A stretch of DNA of 64,000 nucleotides from Hymenobacter monticola (GTDB taxonomy: Bacteria > Bacteroidota > Bacteroidia > Cytophagales > Hymenobacteraceae), in assembly GCF_022811645.1 (NCBI RefSeq), contig NZ_CP094534.1, forward strand, positions 5,456,001 through 5,520,000. Reading direction: 5' to 3'. Both the position numbers and the translations under genes were made by a program. The notes beneath the pieces are model-generated. The model saw only the letters and a list, made by a program, of their open reading frames with translations. It had not been told where the DNA came from and searched no databases. Of the stretch, positions 42,861-52,042 are shown piece by piece (the stretch's first letter is position 1; each line of letters begins with the position of its first letter).

Positions 42861-43518
42861 AATCGTAAAGCTGCACGGTAATTTCCGTGAGTAGTCGGTC
42901 TATTTCGCGGCCATCGTTGCCGTCGTAGATACCGCGCACGCGGCGTTGCTTGTCAACTAACAACAAGCGGCCCGCCGGGATGTTAGCGGTGTATACTGCG
43001 CCTGGCAGGCGTTTGGGGTCAGACGTAAGGCGAAACTCCTGCCGCGCTAGGTGCTGCAGCGTGTCGGCAGGCCCGCCGAGGAAAAACCACTTACCGGCGA
43101 TGGTGCCGTACTGCTCGGCCAGCTTTGAGAGGCTGGCAGCATTGGCCACGTCCCCATTCAATACAAAGGTGACCAGTTTGACCCGGGGCTCGTGCCGGAA
43201 TTTCTCCTGCACCCGCAGCAGCTGCCGGGCCACTCGGGTGCTGGCCGCATCATCAGCAAAAAACTGCGCGATGTACAAGCCCTGGCCCAGTTCCTGGCTG
43301 CTCACCGGCCGCCCGGTGGAAGCCACCAACTGAAACGGCATGACTTGGTGGAAAACAGTATCGCGCCGCCACTCCCCGCCGACCTGCGTGGAATCCACGC
43401 GGTCGGGCAGGTAAGTGGGCAGCGCGTAACGGTTTTTGCCGAAGCTGAACAGGAACAGAAAAGCCAGTACCGGCAGCAATAGCAGCAGCCCCAACAACAG
43501 GGTTTGGCGGGGCCGCAT
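42844..43518 (-). CDS. SCO1/SenC-like protein lacking all cysteines
   Basis: 224 residues: an N-terminal membrane anchor (LLLGLLLLLPVLAFLFLFSF) and a thioredoxin-fold domain. The fold is recognisable from FQLVASTGRPVSSQELGQG, LYIAQFFADDAAST and the C-terminal LLLVDKQRRVRGIYDGNDG. In active SCO proteins the position FFADDAAST (86-94) carries CxxxC, and a histidine lies before the LVD motif. Here no cysteine exists anywhere in the protein and the histidine is missing. It cannot load CuA in the usual way and may be a structural or regulatory derivative. It is placed within the oxidase operon. Confidence 0.85.
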   Translation of the reverse strand: MRPRQTLLLGLLLLLPVLAFLFLFSFGKNRYALPTYLPDRVDSTQVGGEWRRDTVFHQVMPFQLVASTGRPVSSQELGQGLYIAQFFADDAASTRVARQLLRVQEKFRHEPRVKLVTFVLNGDVANAASLSKLAEQYGTIAGKWFFLGGPADTLQHLARQEFRLTSDPKRLPGAVYTANIPAGRLLLVDKQRRVRGIYDGNDGREIDRLLTEITVQLYDYEHPH

Positions 43519-43521
43519 CGG

Positions 43522-43866
43522 CTATTTAAACATGTTTTGCAGGACTTCGCCGATGAACGAGCCTTCCGTAATCAACGCCACCAGCAGCCATACCAGCAAG
43601 GCCAGCGGAATGAGGATGGTCCAAATCAGGCCCTTCGTTTCATGCTTCAAGTGCATGAACTCAGCCACGATGAAGAACGCCTTGAAGATGGTGAGGATGA
43701 TGAAAATGCTATTCCGCAGCGTGCTCGGGTGCATCAGGAAAACGAATACGAATTCGATGGCCGTGATGCCAACCAACACGAAGAAGGTTTTCCAAATCCA
43801 GCCGGTGTTCGGCTTAGCAATTTCGCCGGGAGCGAGCGTGTGCTCAGTAGTTGCGTGGGAAGCCAT
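43522..43866 (-). CDS. cytochrome c oxidase subunit IV
   Basis: 114 residues with three helices (FFVLVGITAIEFVFVFLM, IFIILTIFKAFFIVAEFMHL, IWTILIPLALLVWLLVALI). FKAFFIVAEFMHLKHE is the hallmark of prokaryotic subunit IV. It is a non-catalytic inner-membrane subunit of the aa3 oxidase. It is separated from subunit III by a 7-nt-phased hairpin repeat instead of the usual few bases. Confidence 0.93.
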   Translation of the reverse strand: MASHATTEHTLAPGEIAKPNTGWIWKTFFVLVGITAIEFVFVFLMHPSTLRNSIFIILTIFKAFFIVAEFMHLKHETKGLIWTILIPLALLVWLLVALITEGSFIGEVLQNMFK

Positions 43867-43874
43867 TTTTTTAG

Positions 43875-43954
43875 TTTTGAATGTTGAGGGTTAAGGGTTG
43901 AATGTGGGCTGAATTTGAAACTCAGCACTCAACATTCAGCATTCAACACTCGAA
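43875..43954. repeat. heptamer-phased inverted repeat A (TGTTGAG family)
   Basis: Four 7-nt units from 43875 (TTTTGAA, then TGTTGAG-type) face five complementary units at 43921-43955 (CTCAACA and TTCAACA types). It folds into an imperfect hairpin of about 30 bp, located between the subunit III and subunit IV genes. Confidence 0.8.
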
Positions 43955-44728
43955 TTAAACGAGGTAGAAGAAGGTGAATACGAACACCCACACCAAGTCT
44001 ACAAAGTGCCAGTAGAGGCCGATTTTCTCAATCATCTCGTAGTGGCCGCGCTTTTCAAAAGTGCCATTGGTGGTGGCGATGAAGCACCACACCAGCAGGC
44101 AGACGCCCGAGAATACGTGTGTGCCGTGGAAACCGGTGATAAAGAAGAACAGGTCGGCGAAGAGCACCGGGCCGTACTGGTTCATGTGCAGGTTGGCGCC
44201 GTAGAGCTTCGTGCCATCAGCCATGATGGTGGGCTCGGCGTGGCCGTGGATAAAGTGCGACCACTCCCAAGCCTGGCTCAGCAAAAAGGTGCTGCCGAAC
44301 AGAATGGTCCACAGCAGCCACTTCTGCACGTCTTTCTTGTCCATGCGGTGGCCGGCTTCTACAGCCAGTACCATCGTCACAGAGCTCAGAATGAGAATCA
44401 TGGTCATCAAAGCCACGAAGCCCAGGGGCACGTTGGCCTCACCCATGCCGGGGAAGGCGTTGAAAACGTGGTCCGGAATGGGCCACCACCGCGTGCTGAA
44501 GAAGAAATCCTTGGCTTCGCCGGTGAATACCTCGTGCTTGTGGCGAATCATGCCATAAGTGGTGAGGAAGGCAGCGAAGGTGAAAGCATCAGACAGCAGG
44601 AAAAACCACATCATCAGCTTGCCGTAGCTCGCCTTGAAGGGTTCGTTGCCGCCATCCCAGTTGCCGGTGCGTGGAGCGTCGTGGGTAGCAGCAGCAGCGG
44701 GTGACTGCAAAGTGGTCGAATGGGCCAT
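43955..44728 (-). CDS. cytochrome c oxidase subunit III
   Basis: 257 residues, seven predicted helices. Marks: KLMMWFFLLSDAFTFAAFLT, SQAWEWSHFIHGHAEP, FFFITGFHGTHVFSGVCLL and the C-terminal YWHFVDLVWVFVFTFFYLV. Subunit III stabilises the catalytic core and its proton uptake. A second, shorter subunit III gene lies directly upstream (44751-45341), an arrangement common in Bacteroidota caa3/aa3 clusters. Confidence 0.95.
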   Translation of the reverse strand: MAHSTTLQSPAAAATHDAPRTGNWDGGNEPFKASYGKLMMWFFLLSDAFTFAAFLTTYGMIRHKHEVFTGEAKDFFFSTRWWPIPDHVFNAFPGMGEANVPLGFVALMTMILILSSVTMVLAVEAGHRMDKKDVQKWLLWTILFGSTFLLSQAWEWSHFIHGHAEPTIMADGTKLYGANLHMNQYGPVLFADLFFFITGFHGTHVFSGVCLLVWCFIATTNGTFEKRGHYEMIEKIGLYWHFVDLVWVFVFTFFYLV

Positions 44729-44750
44729 AGCGGACAGCGTAAACGTCGTT

Positions 44751-45341
44751 TTAGTGGTTCAAAAGTAAGAACAAATACAGGTACAGCCAAAGGCCGCCCA
44801 AGAAGTGCCAGTACAGGGTAGCGTTGCCAATGGAGAGCAGGGCACGCGAATGCACCTGATAATTAAGGGCCCGGCGCAGCACTACCGCCAGAAAAATAAG
44901 CCCCGTCACCAAGTGAAAAGCGTGCACGCCCATGAGCACGTATACGAATGAACCAGAGGGATTGGCGTCGGCCCCGCCAAAATAGGTATTGCCAGCCACC
45001 AAATCGCCAAAGCTGCGGAACTGGCCTATCAGGAATGCTACACCCAGTACCAGCGTGATGATAAGCCCGGTTTTCAGTCGACTTATTTCGTCTTTACGCG
45101 CTGAGAAATAGGCCCATTGCATGCTCGCGCTACTCAGTGCAATCAGAATGGAATTGACGAGCAGCGAAGCTGGCAAGTCAAATTCGCGCCAGTTGCCTTC
45201 GTCGCGCCGCACAATGTAGCCGCTAGTGAAGGCCGCAAACATCATGATGATGCTAAAGATGAGCAGAATGAGCAGCACACGCTTCGGGTGCCAACCCAAA
45301 CCGACTTCTTTTTCGGATAAAATTTCGGGACGTGGATTCAT
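44751..45341 (-). CDS. cytochrome c oxidase subunit III, shorter paralog
   Basis: 196 residues, five helices. Subunit III pattern in shortened form: VLLILLIFSIIMMFAAFTSG, VYVLMGVHAFHLVTGLIFLA and LYWHFLGGLWLYLYLFLLL. It lacks the first two helices of full-length subunit III. Bacteroidota usually carry both forms side by side, so they may form a heterodimer within the oxidase (inference). Confidence 0.93.
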   Translation of the reverse strand: MNPRPEILSEKEVGLGWHPKRVLLILLIFSIIMMFAAFTSGYIVRRDEGNWREFDLPASLLVNSILIALSSASMQWAYFSARKDEISRLKTGLIITLVLGVAFLIGQFRSFGDLVAGNTYFGGADANPSGSFVYVLMGVHAFHLVTGLIFLAVVLRRALNYQVHSRALLSIGNATLYWHFLGGLWLYLYLFLLLNH

Positions 45342-45452
45342 AAAATCGTTAATGATGAAAATGAGTTGTCGGCAGCCAGCTTATAGCGCAAAGTGGTGAA
45401 AAACCATTCGTTGAGCTCTCTCGGTCAGCTGCTAACTAATAACCATTTTTTA

Positions 45453-46304
45453 TCAGATTTTGTCCAGCACCAGCGCAATTTGAACGATGGGCAGGTATAA
45501 AAAAGAAGCGAACATGATGCGCAGCGCTGCCTTGCGCGAGCGGGTGCGCATTAGTTGTATGGTGAGCAGCAGAAACAGCACGCCGCATACCACTGCCACC
45601 AGCGCCGAAACGCGGCCGGAAATGTTGAATTCCAGCGGCAGCAGGCTAAGCGGAATCAGCAGCATGGTGTAAGTCATGATTTGGAAGGCCGTGCGAATGT
45701 CGCGGTTGCCCGGCGAGGGCAGCATTTTGAAACCCGCCCGCTTATAATCCTCATCCGCCACCCAGGCAATGGCCCAGAAGTGCGGAAACTGCCACATGAA
45801 TTGTATGCCGAACAGCACCCATGCCTCCACACCGATGTAGCCCGTTGCTGCCACCCAACCAATGAGCGGCGGCAGTCCGCCGGGTATGGCGCCTACGGCC
45901 ACGCAAACCGGTGAAATCGTTTTGAGCGGCGTGTAGATGAACCCATAGAGAATGAGCGACAGCAGCGACAAAGCAGCCGTGAGTGGGTTGAATACATAAG
46001 CCAACAGCCCCAGCCCGGCTACGCCCAAGAGTATGCAAAACACCCAAGCTTCAGCAGGCGAGATGATACCCAAAGGCAGCGGGCGCTTGGCCGTGCGGGT
46101 CATCATCTTATCAAGCTCGCGTTCGTGAACCTGATTGATGATGTTAGCCGAGCCCGTCACAAGCAAACCGCCGAGCATCACCAGCAAGGCCAGGTTCCAG
46201 CTAAACTCGCGCGCACCCAGCAGGTAGCCAATTGCGCTGGAAAACGCCACTGTAAGCGAAAGCCGGAACTTGAGCAGCTGAAAATAGGCGCGGGCCTTAA
46301 CCAT
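45453..46304 (-). CDS. ctaB: protoheme IX farnesyltransferase
   Basis: 283 residues from ATG 46304-46302; a longer opening would need TTG 46355. UbiA-type prenyltransferase converting heme B to heme O for the aa3 oxidase, with nine helices. The first Asp-rich motif is in NIINQVHERELDKMMTRT, followed by KRPLPLG; the second is WVADEDYKRAGFKMLP. SFLYLPIVQIALVLDKI ends the protein. It follows ctaA, which carries out the next step to heme A. Confidence 0.95.
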   Translation of the reverse strand: MVKARAYFQLLKFRLSLTVAFSSAIGYLLGAREFSWNLALLVMLGGLLVTGSANIINQVHERELDKMMTRTAKRPLPLGIISPAEAWVFCILLGVAGLGLLAYVFNPLTAALSLLSLILYGFIYTPLKTISPVCVAVGAIPGGLPPLIGWVAATGYIGVEAWVLFGIQFMWQFPHFWAIAWVADEDYKRAGFKMLPSPGNRDIRTAFQIMTYTMLLIPLSLLPLEFNISGRVSALVAVVCGVLFLLLTIQLMRTRSRKAALRIMFASFLYLPIVQIALVLDKI

Positions 46305-46368
46305 CAATACCTCGAATAATGAATTCGCCAGCTTGGCTCCTAAAAACGGATGCAAGCCAAACGGGCCG

Positions 46369-46376
46369 CAAAGTTA
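46369..46376 (-). promoter_or_regulatory. candidate internal -7 element for ctaB
   Basis: On the minus strand TAACTTTG exactly matches TAnnTTTG. Its TAA is the ctaA stop codon. About 64 nt separate it from ATG 46304. No clear TTG at -33. Confidence 0.3.
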
Positions 46377-47528
46377 CGCAACAACACGTCGGGCGGCATC
46401 CGACGTCTCAATAGTTTCCGGAACTTTCCGAGCCCGTGCCACGGCAAGCAGCGTCAAAAACTGAAAGCCAAACAGGACCGTTGCCAACGTCAGGTGCACC
46501 GGTTGCACCGCTGCTGGGAAGGCGAACGATGCAAGGACAATGCCCGCCACGATTTCCAGACCAATCATCGCTAAGATGGCTGTTACTAACCGTTGCAGCC
46601 GCTGATTGCCCCACTGCCATAGTTCATAGGCCACGTAAATGTTCAGCAGCAGCACTGCGGCTGATACCGTGCGGTGAATGCTGAATATGCTGCCCACTTG
46701 GGAAACCCAGTTTTCGCGCCCCGCATAGCCAGCAGCTGCCGATACAACATCAATTTGCTCCCTCACCTGGGTACCAAGCATAATTTGCCAGAAGGTAAGC
46801 GCCAGTGCGGCCCACAGCCACAATTGGATGGCCAAGCTCGGTTTCGTGCCAGCCACTACGGCTTGTGCATGAATGGCTGCTTCTCTAGGCACGGCACCAT
46901 CAATCGCGGCCCCTCTCCTACCCCACCGAGCCCGGTCGACTGCATACAGCAACATAGCCACAATTAGCAGTGCCAGTGCCATGTGTACCGTCACCATAAC
47001 AGGCAATAAGTTAGTCGATACGACCAACGAGCCCAGATAACCCTGTATGCCGGTTAGCAGGAACGACGCCAAAGCCAGCCAGAAAATCATCCGGTCGCGT
47101 CGCCAATAAGGCCATGCAAACAATACCGTCAGGAAAACAAAAATACCAATTAATGCGCCGAGCAAACGGTTTACGTACTCAATCCACGTTTTCACGGCAT
47201 TGAAATCGGTCTCAACATATTGCGTGGGGTGCGCAAAAATGCTGCCCGCTACCTGAGCAAATCCTAAGCGCTGAAGCGTGCGGGCCAACTTTTGATTTTT
47301 AGCAACGCGCTGCGCGGTGTAAACCTCTTTATAGTTAGCCGGCAACTCGCTGGCTTTGGTCGGGGGCACCCAGCTCCCAAAGCATTTAGGCCAATCCGGA
47401 CATCCCATGCCACTGCCCGTGCTACGCACAACTCCTCCTACCAGAATCAGCAGATAAACGGCCACTACGGTCAGCAGCCCGACAAAACGGAACCGTCGCT
47501 CAGCCGGATTCATAATCAAGCTATTCAT
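46374..47528 (-). CDS. ctaA: heme A synthase (COX15/CtaA family)
   Basis: 384 residues from ATG 47528-47526; ATG 47513 (MNPAERRFRF) is an alternative and the longer opening starts with TTG. It oxidises the C8 methyl of heme O to make heme A. Eight helices. Family marks: GGVVRSTGSGMGCPDWPKCF near the N-terminus with the Cys pair, TWIEYVNRLLGALIGIFVF, MVTVHMALALLIVAM and SIFSIHRTVSAAVLLLNIY carrying conserved heme-ligand histidines. Inner membrane; encoded between coxA and ctaB after a terminator. Confidence 0.95.
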   Translation of the reverse strand: MNSLIMNPAERRFRFVGLLTVVAVYLLILVGGVVRSTGSGMGCPDWPKCFGSWVPPTKASELPANYKEVYTAQRVAKNQKLARTLQRLGFAQVAGSIFAHPTQYVETDFNAVKTWIEYVNRLLGALIGIFVFLTVLFAWPYWRRDRMIFWLALASFLLTGIQGYLGSLVVSTNLLPVMVTVHMALALLIVAMLLYAVDRARWGRRGAAIDGAVPREAAIHAQAVVAGTKPSLAIQLWLWAALALTFWQIMLGTQVREQIDVVSAAAGYAGRENWVSQVGSIFSIHRTVSAAVLLLNIYVAYELWQWGNQRLQRLVTAILAMIGLEIVAGIVLASFAFPAAVQPVHLTLATVLFGFQFLTLLAVARARKVPETIETSDAARRVVA

Positions 47529-47553
47529 TGCGTTAAACAATTAGCAGTTAGCA

Positions 47554-47588
47554 GAAAAAAAGCGGGCCGCCGGTCAGGCGGCCCGCTT
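47554..47588 (-). terminator. Rho-independent terminator after coxA
   Basis: AGCGGGCCGCC (47561-47571) pairs with 47577-47587 around GGTCA. On the minus strand the stem is followed by six or more T. It lies just after coxA and before ctaA. Next to it, TTAGCAG occurs twice in tandem (47541-47554). Confidence 0.88.
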
Positions 47589-47612
47589 CGGGACTTTATC
47601 AACTCTGTCAAA

Positions 47613-49505
47613 CTAGTCGGCCAGTTCTTGTTCGTAAGGCAGGTTCGACGACTGCGTTTGCGAGTACGGAATGTGCTGCGGAATGAAATCCACATCCGAA
47701 CCGGGCTTGCTGTAGTCGTAGGGCCAGCGGTACACGGCGGGAATTTCACCGGGCCAGTTGCCGTGGCCGGGCTCGACGGGCGTCGTCCACTCCAGCGTGG
47801 TCGAGTTCCAAGGATTCTGACTAGCCCGACGGCCGCGGAAAATACTGTAGAAGAAATTGAAGATGAAAATGAACTGAGCAAGGAAGGCGAGGATTGCCGC
47901 AATTGAGATGAACTTGTTCATGTCAGCAAATTGCGAGAAGGAATCAAAGCCTGTCCAAGCGTAGTAACGGCGGGGGAAACCGGCGATGCCTACATAGTGC
48001 ATCGGCATGAATACCAAGTACACACCAATGAAAGTCAGCCAGAAGTGAATGTAGCCCAGCTTCTCGTCCATCATGCGGCCGAACATCTTCGGGAACCAGT
48101 GGTAAACTCCGGCAAACAAGCCGAAGAAAGCCGAACTACCCATTACCAAGTGGAAGTGAGCTACCACGAAGTAGGTATTGTGCATCTGAATATCGAGCGT
48201 AGCATTGCCGAGGATGATACCCGTCAGACCACCCGAGATAAACAGCGACACAAAGCCAATGGAGAAAAGCATAGCGGCCGTAAAGCGGATGTTACCGCGC
48301 CATAGCGTGGCCAGCCAGTTGAAAACCTTCACGCCCGAAGGCACAGCGATAATCAGCGTCAGGAACATGAAGACCGAACCCAGGAAGGGGTTCATGCCCG
48401 TCACGAACATGTGGTGAGCCCACACCACAAACGACAGCAGCGAAATGCCAATCAGCGAGCCAATCATGGCGCGGTAGCCGAAGATGGGCTTGCGAGCATT
48501 GGTCGACAGGATTTCCGACACCATGCCCATGGCCGGCATAATCACGATGTACACCTCCGGGTGACCCAGGAACCAGAATAAGTGCTGGAACAGTACCGGC
48601 GAACCACCTTGGTTGCTCAGCGCCTGCCCAGCAATATAGATATCCGACAGGAAGAACGAGGTGCCAAACGAACGGTCAAAAATCAGCAGCAGCGCGGCCG
48701 AGAACAGAACCGGGAACGACAGGATACCGAGGATAGCCGTCAGGAAGAATGCCCAAATGGTAAGGGGCATTTTGCTCATGCTCATGCCGCGGGTACGCAA
48801 GTTGATAACCGTCGTCACGTAGTTCACTCCACCCAGCAGCTGCGATACAATGAACAGTGCCATCGACATCAGCCACATGGTCATACCAGTACCGGAACCC
48901 GGAATAGCTTGCGGCAGGGCGCTCAGCGGCGGATAGATAGTCCAGCCCGCAGCGGCAGGGCCGGTTTCGATGAACAGCGACGAGAACATCACCACGCTCG
49001 ACAGGAAGAAGAACCAGTACGAAAGCATGTTCATGAAACCCGAAGCCATGTCGCGCGCTCCAAGCTGCAGCGGAATCAGGAAGTTCGAGAACGTACCCGA
49101 TAGACCGGCCGTGAGCACGAAGAACACCATGATAGTGCCGTGCATGGTAACTAGTGCCAAGTAGAACTCAGGATTGAGCTTACCAGCCTGAATCCAGTGG
49201 CCCAGGAAAGGCGTCAGCCACTGCAACGAACTCTCAGGCCAACCCAATTGCAAGCGGAACAAGCTGGACAGCGTACCGCCCAGAATGGCCCAGAACATAC
49301 CCGTAATCAGGAATTGTTTGGCAATCTGTTTGTGGTCTTGGCTGAACACGTACTTCCACAGCCAATGTTGGTCATGGTGCTCGTGGTCATGGTCGTCGTG
49401 AAGCAGGTGGTCGCCGTGCTCGGTGCTCGGCACCGGGGCGGTACCAATGCCGCCTTTCGCTTCAACGCTAGGCGAAAGATTGGGCTTAGGTGTCATGTCT
49501 GACAT
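47613..49505 (-). CDS. coxA: cytochrome c oxidase subunit I
   Basis: 630 residues from ATG 49505-49503. Catalytic subunit holding heme a and the a3-CuB centre. The motif WFLGHPEVYIVIMPAMG gives the CuB His, the cross-linked Tyr and the E278-type glutamate of the A1 subclass; WAHHMFVTGM supplies the paired CuB histidines and HFHLVMG the heme ligands. Twelve helices. The N-terminus carries an unusual His/Asp-rich segment (EHGDHLLHDDHDHEHHDQH) before the first helix. It follows coxB by 22 bases and ends at a terminator. Confidence 0.97.
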   Translation of the reverse strand: MSDMTPKPNLSPSVEAKGGIGTAPVPSTEHGDHLLHDDHDHEHHDQHWLWKYVFSQDHKQIAKQFLITGMFWAILGGTLSSLFRLQLGWPESSLQWLTPFLGHWIQAGKLNPEFYLALVTMHGTIMVFFVLTAGLSGTFSNFLIPLQLGARDMASGFMNMLSYWFFFLSSVVMFSSLFIETGPAAAGWTIYPPLSALPQAIPGSGTGMTMWLMSMALFIVSQLLGGVNYVTTVINLRTRGMSMSKMPLTIWAFFLTAILGILSFPVLFSAALLLIFDRSFGTSFFLSDIYIAGQALSNQGGSPVLFQHLFWFLGHPEVYIVIMPAMGMVSEILSTNARKPIFGYRAMIGSLIGISLLSFVVWAHHMFVTGMNPFLGSVFMFLTLIIAVPSGVKVFNWLATLWRGNIRFTAAMLFSIGFVSLFISGGLTGIILGNATLDIQMHNTYFVVAHFHLVMGSSAFFGLFAGVYHWFPKMFGRMMDEKLGYIHFWLTFIGVYLVFMPMHYVGIAGFPRRYYAWTGFDSFSQFADMNKFISIAAILAFLAQFIFIFNFFYSIFRGRRASQNPWNSTTLEWTTPVEPGHGNWPGEIPAVYRWPYDYSKPGSDVDFIPQHIPYSQTQSSNLPYEQELAD

Positions 49506-49527
49506 AGCAGGATACCTTAAAAAGTTG

Positions 49528-50604
49528 TTAGTAAGAAGCGGAAGCCAGAGGAGCCGGAGCAACTTCTTTCGCTTCAGGCTCAGCGGCTACCGGCTGGGCC
49601 AATGTTTTGGCTTTCTGTTGGAAAGCAGCCAGCACATCCGGGTTTTTAGCCGAGAAAGACTGTTGCGAAGCGTACCAGTTCTGATAATCGTCAGGCTCAT
49701 CTACAATCACTGTGGCTTTCATGGCGAAGTGGCTACCGCCACACAACTGATTGCAAGCTAGTTCGTAGTTAAACTTGGGGTTGCCCAGTTTGGCGCGCAT
49801 CTCGTCAGTCGACAACGTAGGGGTAAACCAGAAGCGAGTCGGCATACCAGGCACGGCGTACATCTGTACGCGGAAGTTCGGCATATATACGGCGTGCAGC
49901 ACGTCGCGCGAACGAATCTTAATTAGCACCGGCACGCCCTTGGGCACGTGGATTTCGTTAGTCGTGAAGTCATCGAGGGCCGACTTATCGCTCAGGTCAA
50001 AGCCCCACTCGTTCACTGCGTCAATCATGCGGTAGTTTATCACGCCCAATTTCATGTCGCGGCCTGGGTAGCGCACCAACCAGTTAAACTGTTTGCCCAT
50101 TACCTCTACAACCACCGAATTCTTCGGAGCCGGACCAGTGATGCGCGTCCACGCTTTCCAACCAGCAAAAATCAGGGCGGCCATTACAATAGCCGGAATA
50201 ATCGTCCAGATAACCTCGATTTTGTTGTTATGGGCGAAGAAGTATGCCCGACGGCCTTCTTTGTGCTGGTACTTATACGAGTAGCCAAACAACAATATCT
50301 GGGTGATAACAAAGGCCACACCAATTACCGCCATCGTCGTCCAGAACATGCGTTCCATTTGGTGGCCATGCACTGAGGCAATGGCCGGATTCATCTTGTC
50401 GAAGTTTTCAACAAAGGAATAAGCGAACCAAGCGCCACCGAATACAAGGAACACGATGAACAAAATAGCGTTAACGCTATTGCTCATACCTATATCACGG
50501 GTGAAAGTACCCGAGAAAATAGAAGTCAGAATCTGCAGGCGAAACAGCAGGCCGAACACGACCAACAGCAACACCAACACCAGCAAAATGGTCAGAGCAG
50601 TCAT
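49528..50604 (-). CDS. coxB: cytochrome c oxidase subunit II
   Basis: 358 residues. Three hydrophobic segments (an extra N-terminal one, LTILLVLVLLLVVFGLLF, plus the canonical hairpin) precede the cupredoxin domain. The CuA site is complete: H in RDVLHAVYMPNF and CNQLCGGSHFAM with two Cys, His and Met. There is no CxxCH, so this is not a caa3-type fused subunit; electrons must arrive from separate or Act-borne cytochromes c. The C-terminus is Ala/Glu/Pro-rich. Separated from actF by a heptamer-phased repeat. Confidence 0.96.
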   Translation of the reverse strand: MTALTILLVLVLLLVVFGLLFRLQILTSIFSGTFTRDIGMSNSVNAILFIVFLVFGGAWFAYSFVENFDKMNPAIASVHGHQMERMFWTTMAVIGVAFVITQILLFGYSYKYQHKEGRRAYFFAHNNKIEVIWTIIPAIVMAALIFAGWKAWTRITGPAPKNSVVVEVMGKQFNWLVRYPGRDMKLGVINYRMIDAVNEWGFDLSDKSALDDFTTNEIHVPKGVPVLIKIRSRDVLHAVYMPNFRVQMYAVPGMPTRFWFTPTLSTDEMRAKLGNPKFNYELACNQLCGGSHFAMKATVIVDEPDDYQNWYASQQSFSAKNPDVLAAFQQKAKTLAQPVAAEPEAKEVAPAPLASASY

Positions 50605-50614
50605 TGAGTTTTAA

Positions 50615-50695
50615 TAGTAAGTACTGAGCAGTAAGTATTAAGAAATGTGCGAAAGCGCCGGCCGAAACCGACTACTTAATACTGTACACTAAAAT
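50615..50695. repeat. heptamer-phased inverted repeat D (TAGTAAG family)
   Basis: Four consecutive 7-nt units from 50615 to 50642 (TAGTAAG to TATTAAG) face partly complementary units at 50675-50695 (CTTAATA, CTGTACA). A GC-rich loop lies between. Located between actF and coxB. Confidence 0.65.
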
Positions 50696-50701
50696 CTAAC
50701 C

Positions 50702-52039
50702 TTAGGTGGTGTGGTGAATACTTTCGTCCAAGAAGGGGTGATTCACAGGCACGAGCGAAGCCGAAGCTAAACGGCGCGTGAACAGAATCAGGAAGGCACC
50801 CAAGAAGATGGCGGCGATGCCAATTTCAATTAAGAACCCATTTTCGCCGCGCAAAGTTGCTGGCATGAACATTAAATAGAAGTCCGACCAGTGGCCTACC
50901 AAGATGGCAATGCAGACGATTTTCATGATAATCATCTGGCGCTTGGCATCACGAGTCATCAGGCCAAGGAAGGGGAATACGAAGTTGATGAGGATGTTGA
51001 AGTAGAACATACCAGTGTAACGGCCTTCGTAGCCGCCCAAGCGCTGGTTGAAGTACACAGCTTCTTCAGGCAGGTTGGCGTACCATATCAACATGAACTG
51101 CGCAAACCATACATAGGTCCAGAAGATGCTGAAGCCGAACATCAGCTTGCCCAAGTCATGAAGATGGTTGGTAGACAAAGCGCGCAGGTAGCCAGCTTGT
51201 TTCAAGAAGATGGCCGTGAGGGCGATGGCCGAGATGCCAGATACCCACCACGAAGCGAAAACGTACCAGCCGAACATCGTGCTGAACCAGTGCGTGTCAA
51301 CCGACATTACCCAGTCCCAGGCCGACATTGACGACGTCACAGCGTACAACACGAGGAACAGTGCTGAGGCATTCACGCTCTTGTGGAACCAAACCGTACC
51401 GCCCAACTGGTCTTCGGCCAGCGACAGTTGACGCAGCTTATAGCTGAAGAAGGCCCAAATGGCGAGGTACACCACCATGCGAATCATGTAGAACGGCAGG
51501 TTGAGGAAACCGCTCTTGCCAGCAATGATTTCGTCGTAGCCGGGATTGGGCTTGCCGTTAATCATCTTATCCATGATGCCCTCATGGGTCCAGTGGAATA
51601 TATCATGGCGGCCTACCAGAAAAACCACCAGCATAATCACCGCACCAGGAATAATCCAGGCGCTGAGAGCTTCCGCTATGCGCTTAATCATTACCGACCA
51701 ACCGGCATAGGCTACGTAGTTGATAGCCATAAACACTGTGCCGATGGTCGAAACGCCGAGGAAGAACACATTGCTGTGCCACAGGCTGACGATGATGCGC
51801 TTCAGCAACACCGAGCTGCCTTCCTCGTGTCCGGCGCCATGACCGGCGGCTGCGTGGCCACCTGCTGCGTGCGCAGCAGCGGCGTGTTCTTCAGTTCCCC
51901 AGCCCATCACCTGAGCCAGAATGCCAAGAATGAGTACCAACACGCCGGCCGCGATGATGGCGAAAAAAGTTTTACGGGCGCCATCCGTAACAACGAGCTG
52001 TTCAGCCGTGGCGCTTTCGTGGTGCGTCAGAGTTGCCAT
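50702..52039 (-). CDS. actF: alternative complex III subunit ActF
   Basis: 445 residues with about ten helices; NrfD/PsrC-like fold, paralog of ActC. It is the second large quinol-interacting membrane subunit of alternative complex III. Marks: SLWHSNVFFLGVSTIGTVFM, FHKSVNASALFLVLYAVTSS, WDWVMSVDTHWFSTMFGWYV and GHWSDFYLMFMPATL. A His/Ala/Gly-rich loop after the first helix (residues ~50-75, HAAAAHAAGGHAAAGHGAGH) is unusual. Three bases separate it from actE. Confidence 0.95.
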   Translation of the reverse strand: MATLTHHESATAEQLVVTDGARKTFFAIIAAGVLVLILGILAQVMGWGTEEHAAAAHAAGGHAAAGHGAGHEEGSSVLLKRIIVSLWHSNVFFLGVSTIGTVFMAINYVAYAGWSVMIKRIAEALSAWIIPGAVIMLVVFLVGRHDIFHWTHEGIMDKMINGKPNPGYDEIIAGKSGFLNLPFYMIRMVVYLAIWAFFSYKLRQLSLAEDQLGGTVWFHKSVNASALFLVLYAVTSSMSAWDWVMSVDTHWFSTMFGWYVFASWWVSGISAIALTAIFLKQAGYLRALSTNHLHDLGKLMFGFSIFWTYVWFAQFMLIWYANLPEEAVYFNQRLGGYEGRYTGMFYFNILINFVFPFLGLMTRDAKRQMIIMKIVCIAILVGHWSDFYLMFMPATLRGENGFLIEIGIAAIFLGAFLILFTRRLASASLVPVNHPFLDESIHHTT

Positions 52040-52042
52040 AGG

